Assembly (NCBI GenBank): GCA_050084515.1
Contig: CM114271.1
Location: 16,988,001-17,052,000 of the forward strand
Length of the DNA stretch: 64,000 nucleotides
Source of the DNA: Blasia pusilla
Taxonomy: Eukaryota; Marchantiophyta; Marchantiopsida; Blasiales
Direction: 5' to 3'
A program made the translations under genes and the position numbers. Position 1 is the first letter of the stretch, and every line of letters begins with the position of its first letter. The notes under the pieces are model-generated. The model searched no databases, was not told the DNA's origin, and saw only the letters and a program-made list of their open reading frames with translations. Positions 1-12,499 of this stretch are shown one piece after another.

Positions 1-1260
1 CAAAACTATGCCACGTGTCCGTCATTTCAAGAGAGCGGTACTATTTCATGCAAGATTCCCTAATTATTGCGGACCTATATATGATGTGAGAGGCTTACAT
101 TATGATGGATGATGTCATAGTTACAAATCCTACATGCACAAGGGCATGTAAGGGCAGACCTGGTGCCCCAAGGGAGATAGGTACAAGGAGCGGTGACGGA
201 GGCAAGGAAGAAGACTCAACTTTACGGCCGTCTTCACAAATGACATCGTTCCATCCCATAGGCTATTGGGATGTATGGAGCTATGGGCAAGAGGTTTAAA
301 GCTTTTCTTACTAAGAAATGGGCTTTCTTATTAAGCTTGTGGGCTCTTATATTGGAGAAAACGAGTCTCCATCGCTTTGCAAGGCATCCCCAAGCCAATG
401 GGCTTCTACAAAGGGCTCAAGCTATGGGACACGTTATTGCTAGAGGCCCTCTAGTACTCATCTTGTTTTATTAGCTTTCATCGATATTGTCTCTACAATT
501 TGTGAGGTTAGATTTTATAGGACCCCACTTTTTATTCCCCCTACAGCAAGCTCCCATTCTCTAGACTATATGAGTACACATATCTTCTTTTAGGGTTGCA
601 TCCCACAACCGTAGTGTCGCTCAATTACCGGTGCATCGTTGAATCTCCTATGCCCAAAACTTTTAGGCGTAGGAAATGTCCAATTGGAAAACCTGATTCC
701 ACATCGATCTCTACTCTATGATTGGATCGTAAAATGATTTTTTTTCTATCCGTTTGAAAAAATATGGACCGACCATGGGATCCAACCCTTATGCATGGCC
801 TATACTGGAGTAAAGAAAACCTTAATAAAACGCACCTGATAGAAAACCCATCGGGAATACAAAAGAGAAGGATTAAAGAGTTTAGTACTTAGACCGGAAA
901 ATGAAAAAGGGCACTCTCTAATCTATATTATTATGGGAGAGTGTTATCTTGATTTGCAAACACCTATATGTTTGAAACGTAACAACTGGACAACAAGAGA
1001 AAAATTTGAATTTACGTGCAACATCATCCTTTCCCTTCACGGGCTATGTGCATTAACAAAAACTCTTCAAATATTTTTTTATTTCTCACGGACACCTTCT
1101 TCGGCTAAACTCACCAATGCATATACCCACATAGATCCTATATCCTTCTTCTCATGTAATCCCGTAAACGCCTTCATGTATTCCCGTAAACGCAAAACCC
1201 GTGCCGGAAGTCCATTCGCATTCCCGCAAACGCAAACGTCGTGCGGTGGGCAGATCGGAA
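1..1260. other. Intergenic DNA upstream of COX6A, no gene seen
   Basis: No reading frame here resembles a known protein. The short open frames at 102-299 and 271-474 have no recognisable domain. Base composition shifts from AT-rich to more GC-rich after about 1180, where the COX6A promoter begins. I see no transposon end or RNA gene. Confidence 0.6.
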
Positions 1261-1412
1261 GTCGTTTAGGGTTGCGACAGGGGCAATTCGATTCGTTCTC
1301 TCGCACAAGACTCACACAGAGAGATCAGACAGACAGGCAGAGAGAGAGAGAGAGAGAAGGAGACGATCGATCGATTGTAGGGAGCGATCGGCGAAGGTGC
1401 GAGGAATCCGAG
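1180..1412 (+). promoter_or_regulatory. Probable COX6A promoter and 5' leader
   Basis: This stretch is GC-rich compared with the DNA upstream and ends at the COX6A start codon. It contains TTTAGGGTTG at 1264-1273, a telo-box-like motif (reverse of AACCCTAA) common in promoters of plant housekeeping and mitochondrial-protein genes, and an AG-dinucleotide run at 1339-1357 typical of plant leaders. No clear TATA box is visible, which suits a housekeeping promoter. The transcription start is inferred, not seen. Confidence 0.5.
1339..1357 (+). repeat. (AG)n microsatellite in COX6A leader
   Basis: About nine AG units lie just upstream of the COX6A start codon, probably within the 5' UTR. Similar GA/CT runs occur in the ARF leader (around 46,004 and 46,329) and at 52,234. 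Confidence 0.85.
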
Positions 1413-4400
1413 ATGGCGCAAGCGTTGAGGCAGAAAGTGAGTTCGTTGCTGCTGCGTCGATCAGGCGTGGCGCAATCGCAGCAGGCGTGCAAGAGGACGT
1501 TCTCTGCCTCCTCATCAGCGCACGAAGATGCAGGTCAGTGAATGAATGGCGTCCGTGTCCTCGCGAGAATGCCCAGTTTTTAGGAAGCGGAGGGTGAATT
1601 GCGAGCATTGATTTGATCGTATGATTCGGCGATGGTAAGGATCTGGTATGCGCCACAGATCTCCACTCCGCTCGCGTCTAGTTCGTCCCGAATTCCCGTC
1701 TGTTGTGTGTCAGCCCGCATGCCAATCCTCAGGGGGCGATGTAGCTTTCGTGAGGATTTCCATCGAGGTTAGCTAACCTCGATGGAAATTCAACTCCCTC
1801 TTCCCTCAGCCGCGCCTTGGAATTCAACTCTCCAATGCTCTCATCCGCGTCCTCTACGAGCTGGTTTCCAGATTTCTCAAGTGGACTGTATGATGACTGC
1901 GCCCGCACTCCAAATTATGGTGGAATGGTTTAAGAAGTGGATGGCTAACCTGGGGGTTAGCGCCAGGGGGTGGGGCTACGAAGGAAATATTCACCGAATT
2001 CGCACAAGAATTATTTAAATGAGACTAGAAATAACCTGCCCAATCACTGGCTCTTCAGAATTCGAGAATCAAAGACGTTATGATTTAGCACCGATCCAGA
2101 AGAATTTACCCTGTATATCCTCGATTATCAGCACTTTGCAACCCCTGCCACTGTATTTTTCGTCCTATCCAACAGGTGAACTTGGCCGTCTCTATCAACT
2201 AACATGCTCATCAGTGTGAATAGGAATTTACTAGCAACTTGGCAAAAATGGCCGGATGTGCTGGACCGTGGCCTTTCCGTATGTTATGAGGTTTCTTAAT
2301 GACAGCTGCACTTAATTGTGAAATTCCCAAACGGTCATTAATGTGATTTAAGGTTACTTTCATTAAACCCATGATTCAGAGTTACTTAGTCTGTCTTTCC
2401 TGTGGCCAAGTTGTGTAAGTTTAGACTCGTTGTCATGCGATTCAGGCTCATTGCGTGTTGACTAAGTACTAACTTGTAGAATCAAGTGAAGTTCTGACCT
2501 GCGGGTTTCTTCAATGTTTGTCTACTTGTTATGGGAGAAGGTTAGTTAATTGTTACGAGCTCTTAGCGTACTGATGTGCAACGTCTTCACAAGCAATTTG
2601 GTACCCTGCACAAGATGGGTCACTTTGGTCTCTATAACTAAAGGTGCAAGCAAAGAGACTTGACCCCTGGTGGCTGGAGTGGTGGGAAAGCCCCTGGTGG
2701 CTGGACTGCTATCAGGAAACCTTTATTCCAGATTGTGAACTTTCTAAATTACTGGGCATAATCCTAGTTCAGGAATTGCCCACTCAGGATGTTGGGCCCT
2801 CAGATTCGGTTTGGAAAGTTGGAAAGTTGGAAAGTTGGAAAGTTGAAACACTCTACCAAAATAATAAAAGATGTTTTTGGGATCTCATGAATTGTGCAAT
2901 AGGAATCTGTTAGTAGTGTTTTTCATCTTTACGGTCAGCTGTCTCTACCCCTCTGAGGGGAAAGATGCGGAGGGTGGCGGAGAAGATGTACCTGAATACA
3001 ATCAGTGGAGTTCTGGTGAACGGCCAGCAGAGTAGGACAATTGCAATCAAGCAGGGATGGCCCAAGGATACCCGCTCTCCCCCATCCTCTTCAACATTTT
3101 TGTCAATTCCCTATTGGAGGAAATGGAGGACAATGGACTAGGCATCCGGGTGGGCAACAGCTCTGTTGTTGCCCTCATATTGGTTGATGACGTTGGTGGA
3201 TTAGAGGAAACGAGAGACTGTACTCATAAGTAGTGCCGGTGGTAGCCTTGCGACCACAGACCCAGACGGGATTAGAGGAAACGGGAGACTGTACTCATTA
3301 AGTAGTGTCTGTTGTAGCCTTGCGACCATAGATCCCGCGCCCTGGAAACGGTAGAGAAACTCCACGAGATGATCTCCCTGACCAAAATCTGGTGTGACAT
3401 GTGGGGCATGGAGGCAAATGTACTGAAGTGCAGTGTGATGATCTTCAATAGCAGGGAGGAGGACCAAGACCAACACTGGTACAGGGGCAAACAAGAGATC
3501 CCCCGTGTGCCCACATACACCTATCTGGGCATTGAATTCTCAGAAGACTGCATGTGGGATGCCCACATTAAGAAGATTACGGAAAAAGGTCAAAAGAAGG
3601 TGAACAGGCTGTCGAGATTCCTACACTGCCGGGACATCAGATCAGAAGCAAAGCGCTATGTCATTTTGCACAGCATTTGCCCCTCACTGGAATCTGGCAC
3701 AGCAGTGTGGATGCCAACACCAAACAAAGGGACAGGCTTGAAGCCATGTAGCTGAAGGCATTTCGGGGGTATGATGTCAGCTTCCTCACAAGCGGCCAGA
3801 GTTGGCGTGATGTCAGAACTTGGAGTGGAACCCCTGGAGGATAGACGTGGCATCGCCAAGTTGAAATGGCGGAGGCAGTTGGAGACAATGGACTCTCATT
3901 GCTATCCTAAAGAGGTGATGGAGAAAACTTGGACCCAAAGAAGACCTGTAAAGCAGGCCAAATCTTAGACGAAAAGGTTCAAGAGATTGTGCAATCGACC
4001 AAGCTCCCTGCAGGGCCTGAACTGTGGGAGCAAGATGAGGAACCATCTGTGGATACCATAACCAAAGCAGTGGGCAAATGCTCACTGCAGAACAGCACGG
4101 AGGAAGCCATGAAAATGTCTGAACCCTCTCTCTTGACGGTATATCCTGATCAGGTAGAACTGAAGAACTACTTGCAGGGAACCCCTTGCTTGGGGACCTG
4201 GCTTAAGTTCAAGTTTAGGACGTGAGCAATCCCCTTGAACCATAAGAAAAGCAAGATGGGAACACAACTAAACTCTTGCAACTTGTATGATGATGGGGAT
4301 GAAACCTCTAGTCACTACTTGTTCTCCTGCACAAAATTCATAACACACAGAGCAAGAGCATATGCTGATATTGCTAAGCTGGTAACACCAGAACTGTTCA

Positions 4401-5638
4401 ACACATTTAGTAGTCTAGATTCACTGCCCAAAGCTGCAGCACTGGTAAGTAGTGTTTATTGAGGTCCCCAATCAGGTAAAGTGGATGGTGTGGTGAAGAG
4501 CTTCCTGGTTGACACTTGGAAGCTCAGCACCACGTTGTATGGTCAGCACTCACTCTATATGAGAGTGTCTCCCTCCTCTGATATGGTACCAGCTCTCTCT
4601 CCTCTCGTATGGTACCTCCTCTCTTCACTTCTTCCTCTCTCTACACCCATCCCAGTCTCAAGCACCGTCCAACCAGGGGGCAGGGTCTATGGTCACCAGG
4701 CTACGACAGGCACTATTTAATGAGTACAACCTCTCAGCAAACAGCTAGATTCCAAACCCACTCCTCCCTGGTTCTTGGTTTCCTCCTTCACCAATGGTGA
4801 TCACAATCTGATTTCTACACAGAACTGTTGAACTCTTATGACACATTACAGACACAACCAATTCAGTTGAGAGGTCGCTAACGCACACGCAACGCAATTT
4901 TTGGTTTCCAGAGGAGACAGTGAAATGGCGGAACATCACCATTGCTGGATATGTCTTATGCACTGCCCTGACAGCATACAATTTCATCGGTGTCGAGCAC
5001 GAGCACCATGAAGAGAGACCGGTAATGATCGCCTGTAGAAAGTTCAAGTTTGGCATGCTTGAGTTGCTTTGTGTATCATATACCCACAATGTCCCTAAGT
5101 CCTAAGTCTACTTTAGGATTAGAACTTCTCCCTGTCTGCAAGTTTAGATTTAGGAGGAACCAAAAATAGATGCTTTTAATCAAAGTTTCCTTTTTCATTG
5201 GGCAAGATTTTAAGGACTGCACTCAATATCAAACTAGGGACCTGCAAAGTGATAATTTGAGAGGGGAGGTACAATTAAGGTTTGGAATAAGTGATGAGTC
5301 CAATATCAACCCAATGATGGGATGGTTTGAATTGGATTGAAATTAGCCCACCTTCTGATGGGTGTCATCCTCATTCAGCTTGAATATGGTCTAGAGACAT
5401 CCAGTGCCTGATGATTAAAACGCAGGTTTTCATTCTGTGCTTTGCAGGCATATACATACTTGCACATTCGGAACAAGGAGTTTCCTTGGGGTACGCTTTT
5501 ATCATATTGGACCAATCTCTGACAAAGACAGAACTATATGCAATTAGCCGTCATATTTCTAAAGCGTGGAAAACATTAATTAATGATCAATGTTGCACAA
5601 ATGCAGGTCCAGATGGTCTATTTGAGTACCATGAGTAG
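1413..5638 (+). CDS. COX6A: Cytochrome c oxidase subunit 6a, mitochondrial (four exons)
   Basis: Nuclear-encoded small subunit of respiratory complex IV, which sits in the inner mitochondrial membrane beside the catalytic core. Exons inferred from splice sites and similarity to plant COX6a: 1413-1533, 4912-5021, 5448-5490 and 5607-5638, total 306 nt, 101 residues including no stop, close to the family's usual length. All introns are GT-AG (gtcagt..ttccag, gtaatg..ttgcag, gtacgc..atgcag) and phases join exactly. Residues 1-35 are Arg/Ser/Ala-rich with no acidic residue, a mitochondrial presequence. A single membrane helix lies at about 49-66 (ITIAGYVLCTALTAYNFI). Near the C-terminus HIRNKEFPWG followed by PDGLFE is the family signature and spans the last intron. 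Intron 1 is 3.4 kb and holds a LINE relic, yet the reading frame of all exons is intact, so the gene is probably functional. The start is the first ATG after the GA-rich leader. Confidence 0.93.
2811..2842 (+). repeat. 8-bp tandem repeat (TTGGAAAG)x4
   Basis: Four perfect copies of TTGGAAAG lie in COX6A intron 1, followed by a partial fifth. It is a small minisatellite with no evident function. Confidence 0.9.
2963..4462 (+). pseudogene. Non-LTR retrotransposon (LINE) reverse transcriptase relic in COX6A intron 1
   Basis: The 3' half of a LINE polyprotein lies in the sense orientation inside COX6A intron 1. Around 3056-3200 one frame reads GMAQGYPLSPILFN and then LILVDDVGG, matching the RT motif B' (GxxQGxPLSPxLFN) and the catalytic box, where the usual F/Y-A-D-D appears as L-V-D-D. 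After an intervening 71-bp duplication the RT continues at 3369-3755 (thumb region, TYTYLGIEF, then FLHCRDI and AKRYV). Frames at 3771-3968, 3929-4225 and 4235-4462 carry the C-terminal part, including a degenerate Cys/His cluster with H and C kept (SSHYLFSCTKF). There are several frameshifts and stops, and no 5' half or endonuclease is seen, so the copy is 5'-truncated and dead. I cannot place the clade. Confidence 0.8.
3198..3340 (+). repeat. 71-bp direct tandem duplication inside the LINE relic
   Basis: Two adjacent copies (3198-3268 and about 3269-3340), each beginning GGATTAGAGGAAACG and containing GAGACTGTACTCAT then GTAGCCTTGCGACCA, differ at a few positions. They interrupt the LINE reverse transcriptase between its catalytic box and the following conserved region. 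A third, inverted copy lies at 4683-4735. Confidence 0.85.
4683..4735 (-). repeat. Inverted third copy of the intron 1 repeat
   Basis: The reverse complement of this stretch matches the core of the 3198-3340 units (TAGTGCCTGTCGTAGCC against TAGTGTCTGTTGTAGCC). It lies about 1.4 kb downstream in the same intron, so the intron transcript could fold back on itself. Confidence 0.75.
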
Positions 5639-5945
5639 GCTACAAGAACGCAATGAGTGGTGCTGGCTGCACACAGAAAGACCGGTGAACACAGTGGACT
5701 TCTGGACATGATGATGTGAAATAATCGGAAATGGGTGTGCACTTTCATGTAGATTTCGTAGGTTGCAAACAAGGGTCCTCCCTTTAGATGGTCATGTGTT
5801 GATGTCCCCAGCTTTTGATGTGAAGCTTATTGCTACTACTAAATTATTCTTGAGTGAATAAGAGTTTCAGTGTCATCTTCCAGATCAACAGTGAATTCTT
5901 GTTGTCTGAAAGTGAACTTTGAATTCCTAAATAAAGTAAAAGCAT
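5639..5945 (+). terminator. COX6A 3' UTR with AATAAA signal
   Basis: The stretch after the COX6A stop is AT-rich and contains a canonical AATAAA at 5930-5935, about 295 nt downstream of the stop, the likely poly(A) signal. The cleavage site itself cannot be seen. Confidence 0.5.
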
Positions 5946-8900
5946 ATGGATAGGGAGTCAGGGGGGTAGGGTCATGTCCATGGCTCTATATGTTTAAAGG
6001 TCTGCATACCTTGGTCTCCCAAGGACATGTCTGCGATAGGATTCCTCAATGGTCATATCTCCAAACTTATCTTGCTTCTGTATGCCATGTGCTTTCAGCC
6101 ACGTTGTCTTACATCTCCTCCTGAATTTTGTGTTATAATTTTGATGCCAGCAAGAATCCCTCTGTACTGACATATCTTGCTTTGCTGCTTGGGACCTGGA
6201 ACTGAATGTCTGACTGGTATATCATGGTGATAGGTTTCATATGTGCCTCTTCTCTGGTGACTACAAACATAGATGTGGACCTCTTAAATAATATTGTTTC
6301 TGTAATCCCCTTGGTGATTCTAAAATGATCGTGCTTTGGTTGGGTCTAGCACTTGTTGTCAGCTGAACGGCCAGCCGATGCCCAGCTTGCTTGTTTGATG
6401 AATGTAGTGTGAGACTGATCCAGGGTTTGGTTTTGCTCCCCTTACGAAACGGAGTCTTGGCGCCATCAGTTCAAAGGATTCATATCTGCAGGCCTTCATA
6501 AAGAGCTAGGATAAAGCCAGAAGGCCAAGATCACAAGGGAGAGTTGACATTAAGATTCTCTTCAAAGGGCTTGTTCTTTGGGGTCTATTTATCTATCCAT
6601 TTTAAGTGTCTAAGCTGTACAAGAGGCAACTTTCTTTTCCCTTTTTTCATTGACTTCTCTAATATTAAAACAGGAAGAATGTGTTGCATTCAACAAGATA
6701 TGTATGGATTGGGAAAATGAAGTAGTAAGAAGTAACATAGTGTAAACCACATTCCCATTCTTCAACTCAAGGGTTGGTGTGGTGTGGTGTGGTGCAACTA
6801 TGTGGGTAAATTGGGATGAATGTGAGTTCCACAATACTTAATTTGTGTATTAAGTGAAGTACAAAAGATTAAAACCTTATGCTATAGGTGATGTGTGAGG
6901 CACATGGGGAACTCTAGGGGTGGATATACTTCCCATCTAAAGCTCTCAAGACCCTTCCTATGTTCCCACATCCGTCCTCTATATTAGATGCTACTTACAA
7001 TAATGGGTTAATCCTCAAAAAGAATATGCAAAGCTTATTTGAATCCAAATTTGCAAGCAGGTGGGGAACCTACGTTGATGATATTCATGGGACGTCACAT
7101 CGATGTAGATTAGACATGAGATAGAAGTCAATTATTACTTAATTAGACTCGTCATAATTATGCCTTCTCTAAAATCTTTATGGTTGGTAAATATGGCTTA
7201 GAGTGGAAAAATGTTGATCAATAGTTGAACGATAGTAATTCTAACTATTCATTTGAGATTTAATAGCAAGGGCAAATATTTCTCTTTTCTCATCTTGGTT
7301 TTGGAAGTTCTAGCATTGGATATCTTCAATTTTATACTAAAAGGTAAATACTTACATAGTAAAAAAGCATGTGTGATAATAAAGGATATAGATCATGGAG
7401 TCCTAGCCTTCACAATACTTCCTTTGGATGGAAATTTCTTTATTCATGGAAATCACCTATAATCGAATAACAAGAGCTCATGAGTAAACTTAATATTGGA
7501 TATATGAGAGTCCCTACACATCCAAAACTTGTGACAAAGGACATGTTACGCTAGACACTAGATTATCTACATATGATGAATAACTCCATCATATGAAAAC
7601 ACAAGACAAGACAAGTTGAAGACTATGAGAAGATTACCAAGTACCTGTCCTTGGAGCCTTTCAACCTATTTCAAGAATTTAGTGTAGGATTGTTCATTGT
7701 CCAATAGTTTACGTGAAGTGCAATAGAACCAATATACCTCCATGAAGCCAATCAAAAATTGCATCAACTTTTTTTTGGGTATGCTTAATGATGAGGAAAT
7801 ATACCTACGATTATCTACGTCACATGGAAAGGAAGTGAACACTTGTCATACATCAATCATAAACATTAATGCCATATTAAATATGTAGTATTTTGTGTGT
7901 AGGAATTTAAACCTTGTTATAATGGAGTTTCTGTTCTTTTCTATTGTGAACGTTTGTTGTTTTGTGTAACGGTTGGAAGAGTCAAACGTTTCCCTACTCT
8001 ATCCACAAGGCCTTCAATGGATTCACATACTGTCAAAAGAGGAGAATTGCATGGGGGTTTATACAGCATCGCATTTTTTTCCCTTCGGATAGAATATCCT
8101 ATAATTTTATTCTTATCTTTTCTTTCCAACCATGTCCTAATAGGGTTGCTCAAAATTTCCTTACGTCCAATTTCATAAACTAAGAAAAAATTGCCATAAG
8201 AACCACAAGTAAATTTTATATTTGCACTTTTACAAATTTATGAAAAATTATACATTTGGAAAGAGGATAAAACATAGATTTCCTCTTTCTATTTTTTCAA
8301 ATAATCATTTTAACCCTCACATGATACCTCCATATGCACCTTGTGTAGGGATACAGTTTTTCGTTGTAACCCTGTCTTGTGATGTTTGTCGCTACCAAAG
8401 TCATCCTAGTATATTTTGAATTTATAGCATATCCTACGTGATATAGTCAAACTCTTTATAAGACTGTCATAGTTTTCCCAACTAGGCTACATATCATTTC
8501 AAGTATCCAAAATATCATTATATATTATGTCAACCTTACAACCTTATAATTGTGTAAAGTTTATCAACTTTGCATAATTTTCTCCATTTAAACCCAAAGT
8601 TTGAATTTAAAATATTCTACTTGAATTTAACCAATGTGTAGATTTTATGGTTTTACATTTGGGGATCATGTTCCACATGAGATGCACCATGGGAGTCAAT
8701 CTTTTCTTTGGTTTTTCTTTCTTTCTTTCTTTATAAATCTAAAATGTATGTATTTTGTTACATATTCATATATAACTTTATGGTGATGATTTATGGTGGT
8801 CTTCTATTTATATCATTTGATTAGCTTACAATCTTGATTTTATATAGAAAAACTCTTCTATTTTATATCGGTTCATCCACTACTACAAAAAAATACCTTG

Positions 8901-9356
8901 ATTGTGGTTGCTTGCCGCTCTTGAGAGATACAAAGCAATAGTTGACAATATATGGATAACTATAATTCATCGATATTGTGTGGTTGTTAATGTTTGTTTT
9001 TGCACATACACAATAACAACCAAAATTTTCCTTGACTATTGAAACAAAGTGCTATAAAAAATGGAATTTTGCAATTTTTCAAAAAAAAAACTCACTTTTT
9101 GGATCTTTTTTTCTCGTTTCTTAGGGAGGCCGAATTAAATAGCACGCCCCTTGAAAAGTTGGATTTCATCTTAGCATAGTATAAATGAGACACAATCTTT
9201 AAAATAGTGGAAGACGTTTAACAAACCCTGAATTCTAAATTTAAGATTGTCGTGCACATATGCGTATATTCGTCTATGGTTAACTATGTTTGTATGTATT
9301 GCATTCTTATCCTTGAGCATATTACTAGCTACATTGATATGGGCTACGTGGATACT
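5946..9356. other. AT-rich intergenic DNA, no gene recognised
   Basis: Only short open frames occur and none carries a motif I recognise. A stretch around 7020-7480 has a few coding-like phrases in shifting frames and could be a very old retroelement, but nothing decisive is visible. At 8878-8891 the string CACTACTACAAAAA resembles the terminus of plant CACTA transposons, but no matching opposite end was found. Confidence 0.5.
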
Positions 9357-9364
9357 TAGGTAGT

Positions 9365-9667
9365 CATGGTTGCACAAAAATAGAAAAGTTTTTTTCTTGG
9401 ACGGACAAGTCAGGACATGTCCACAGATATGGATTGCAAGAGGTAGGATCCACACTTACAGTTCATGATGGAAGGCAGAGCAAGGGCGAGTGGGGAAATA
9501 AAGGGAAAGGGAGTGAAGATGGAGAAAGAAAGAAACATGAGGGTATGGAACACAAAGGCAAGTGAGGGATATAAGGAGAAAAGTGGAAGATGAGGCCCAT
9601 ATGGACAAGTCCTTCCATAGGATGGACGTAAGTCCACGGACATGGATTTTGTCCACATGCAATCTTG
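9365..9667 (-). mobile_element. hAT-like non-autonomous TIR element, copy A
   Basis: A 303-bp element starting CATGGTTGCACAAAA and ending GCAATCTTG, so the ends are imperfect inverted repeats. It is flanked by TAGGTAGT at 9357-9364 and TAGGTAGC at 9668-9675, an 8-bp target-site duplication with one mismatch. An 8-bp duplication and ends beginning CA point to the hAT superfamily. Internal landmarks shared with the other copies are ATGGATTGCAAGAG, TTCATGATGGAAGG and GACAAGTCCTTCCATA. It encodes no transposase. Same orientation as the copy at 39,015; opposite to those at 24,350 and 58,008. Confidence 0.8.
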
Positions 9668-12255
9668 TAGGTAGCACTAGCTATCAATATTTCATCCTCC
9701 CATGTCATTAAGTGCACAAGGCACTATTGGCAATAGCGGACAATTCTCTACAACTCAAGCTCAATCCCATGGGGGATGTGCTCGCGCTCATATCTTGGTA
9801 ACCAAGACACGAGCGCACACTTACACATAAAAAAATTCTACTTGCAAAATGCTTCTTTCAACCATTTTTCACTATCTTGTCCAAAATGGCGAGTGTTGTG
9901 AATAGTGATTAAAATAAATTATGCTTTAGGAGGTTAGCTTTCCAACCATGTGCTACCTATACTACCCACCTCTTGATATTCGATCTTAAGAATCTTATAC
10001 CATGAAGGTATGTCATATTTGGGATATGGAGTCATGTGTACCTTAAGCCATTCAACTCGCTCCTCAAGGACCCTTGGTATGTGTCTACTCCACCAAGTGT
10101 CTTGATCTCATGGTGATCTTATGACGTTTATCATAGGTAAATTGCGCAACAAAGTTCCGTAGACATGCCTCCAAAAAAAAGAGTCTGATTCGAAACTCAT
10201 TTCGGATGGCTCATTCTTGTACTATTATTATACTTGGCTCAGGGATAATGGTGGTATGTGTTGTCGTCTTGTCCATTTAGCAATATATGATCACAAGTAG
10301 GCTATATAGGCATATCCCCTAGATCTCAGCCCAAAACATGAAACATGCATTTGATCCATTAGGATAGCATATAAGAGAAATCATAGAATGCATGAAAAAT
10401 GAGGATATGGTAAATGTAAGTATTTATGGCAAGATCAACTCTTACATGGGTTAGATCATAATAAAAACAATTGATACCTTTACGATAGGTCATGGTAGGG
10501 AGGATTTTATGACTGGATTTATAATTTGGGATAAAAATTTTAATAGCTTGGGAGAAACACTCACAAAAAATTTAAAAGGGGAAAAAATTATCTCATCAAG
10601 AATTAACATCAATTAAAACTTAACCCTATTTTGCGTTTGGCTTATCTTGGTTCAATAGCTTGAGAATAGTTTAGGAAATGGTAAGGATTTGTTGGAGTTG
10701 CACAAACTTAACATCCAACATTGGATGAGCAACGCGATCAATTGAAGGGCTAGCTTAGGATCCATTATAAGATTCTTGGAAGGTATTTCATATTGGAATG
10801 GACTACAACTATCTTCACCCAAACAAGAACCTTGCAAGATGAGTGACTCCATGGATCTTGAAACCCCACAACCCAATCCAACCAAGTTTCTAGCTTGGTC
10901 AAGAATAAAAATAGAATGCTCTTTCCATGAATTAACTTTCTTGGAAAAAATATTTAGTTTATTAAGAGCAACGAAGTTTGTGTTAGCTCATCATGTTGAA
11001 CACCATAAGTATGAAATTTGTCCTAGGTTTCATACAATTTTTTTCACTAAATGTGATCATAAAAAAAATTTCCAATAAGTTCTCCAATCAGATTTTCATC
11101 ATTAAGATTGGGAAAAAATCAAAGTATATTTTCTTCTCCAAAATGTCTCAAAAAAATGCAAACATCGTTGGAAATAGTCATCCATTCTTTGTCTAAAAAT
11201 ATTTGTTGAAACTAGTTTACTAATGTCTCTTGATAATTTTCCGTTCAGATTTTTGTCTCATCAAATGGTTCTAGAATACCTCCCATAAACTTTCACTACC
11301 TAGTTTCCGCTTACGAAATTGTTTTCTAGAATTTTTCCTTGATTTTCTACCTGTTTTTTTAATTGGGATTTTCTCAAAGATTTCCCAACCTCTTTGGCAT
11401 CTTTGAAACTTTCCCATGAATTTTTTTTCTGTTTTCCTGCGAGAAATTCATCACTTTTTATTTATTTATTTTTTAGATTTTGTAAATTTTTGTGTCTTTT
11501 CTTCTACACCCACAGCTCTTTCCATCCATTTTCTTATTTTAGCATTTTTATTTTATGTTCTCCATATCCCAAATTTCCGCATTTGATTGCTAGGAAAATA
11601 ATTCTTATGCCGGAAAAATATTGCAATGAATACATGGGTATTGTACCCAAGTCATCTCTACAATCATTTCGAGTTTATGCAAAATCAAGATTCGGCTCCA
11701 TTTTTGTATTTGGCTCTCAAACGTTTTAGTCAATGATCTAAGAAGTATCTAGAAAGTACCTTGAAGAATCACCGATCCCACAGGTTTTGGATGAGAGACT
11801 TGGGAAAACCCAAAAAAAAATCGATTCATAAGTGAGCATTATGATCCGCTATGGAATTTGGGGGTTTCCTAGTTTGAAAAGTAACAAAAGTTGATATTCA
11901 AAATCCCAAGGCATGAGTCTTCTTCAAGACAAGATTCCGTATGATATCCAACTTGTTAGGTCTTGGAGACCCAACCCAAAACTACAACCTAATAATGATT
12001 CAAAATGAAATACTCCTAAGGGACAAGCAAAGAGAATTCTAGAATAATTGAATGTGCTTTCGGGGATATTTTGCAATTTTTCCAAATAAATGATCATGCA
12101 AACATTTTCATCATGAAAAAATACCACCTATTAATATACTAAGACTTGAATGATTGATGAAATTAATAATTTTTTAAGTGAAATTTTAAATATTAATTTA
12201 GGAAGAAAATCCAAATGATTTGGATAAAATATCCCATATGTCATTTCATTTAGAA

Positions 12256-12499
12256 ATGGATGAATGGCATAAAATCAATCATTCTAAACACGGATGACAT
12301 GTCTATGAAGAAAGAAAATAATGAGCAGCGATATCTAAAGATAAATAAATATTGATAAATTTATGTTTTTGAGTTATATGGATGAATTGCATAAATAAAT
12401 AATTTTAAACACGATGACATGTCTCCGTAGAAAGAAAATGATATCTAAAGATAAATAAATAAATACACTTTGATCAATTTATCTTTTTGAGTTAAATGG
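12256..12499 (+). repeat. 122-bp tandem duplication
   Basis: Two adjacent diverged units (12,256-12,377 and 12,378-12,499) share ATGGATGAAT at the start, GATGACATGTCT in the middle, GATATCTAAAGATAAATAAA, and a TTTTTGAGTTA end. They differ by small indels. It looks like a local segmental duplication of AT-rich DNA. Confidence 0.8.

Noticed and set aside
8878-8897. CACTACTACAAAAA terminus of a CACTA transposon
   Set aside because: The motif is short and no matching inverted end or 3-bp target duplication was found within a few kilobases.
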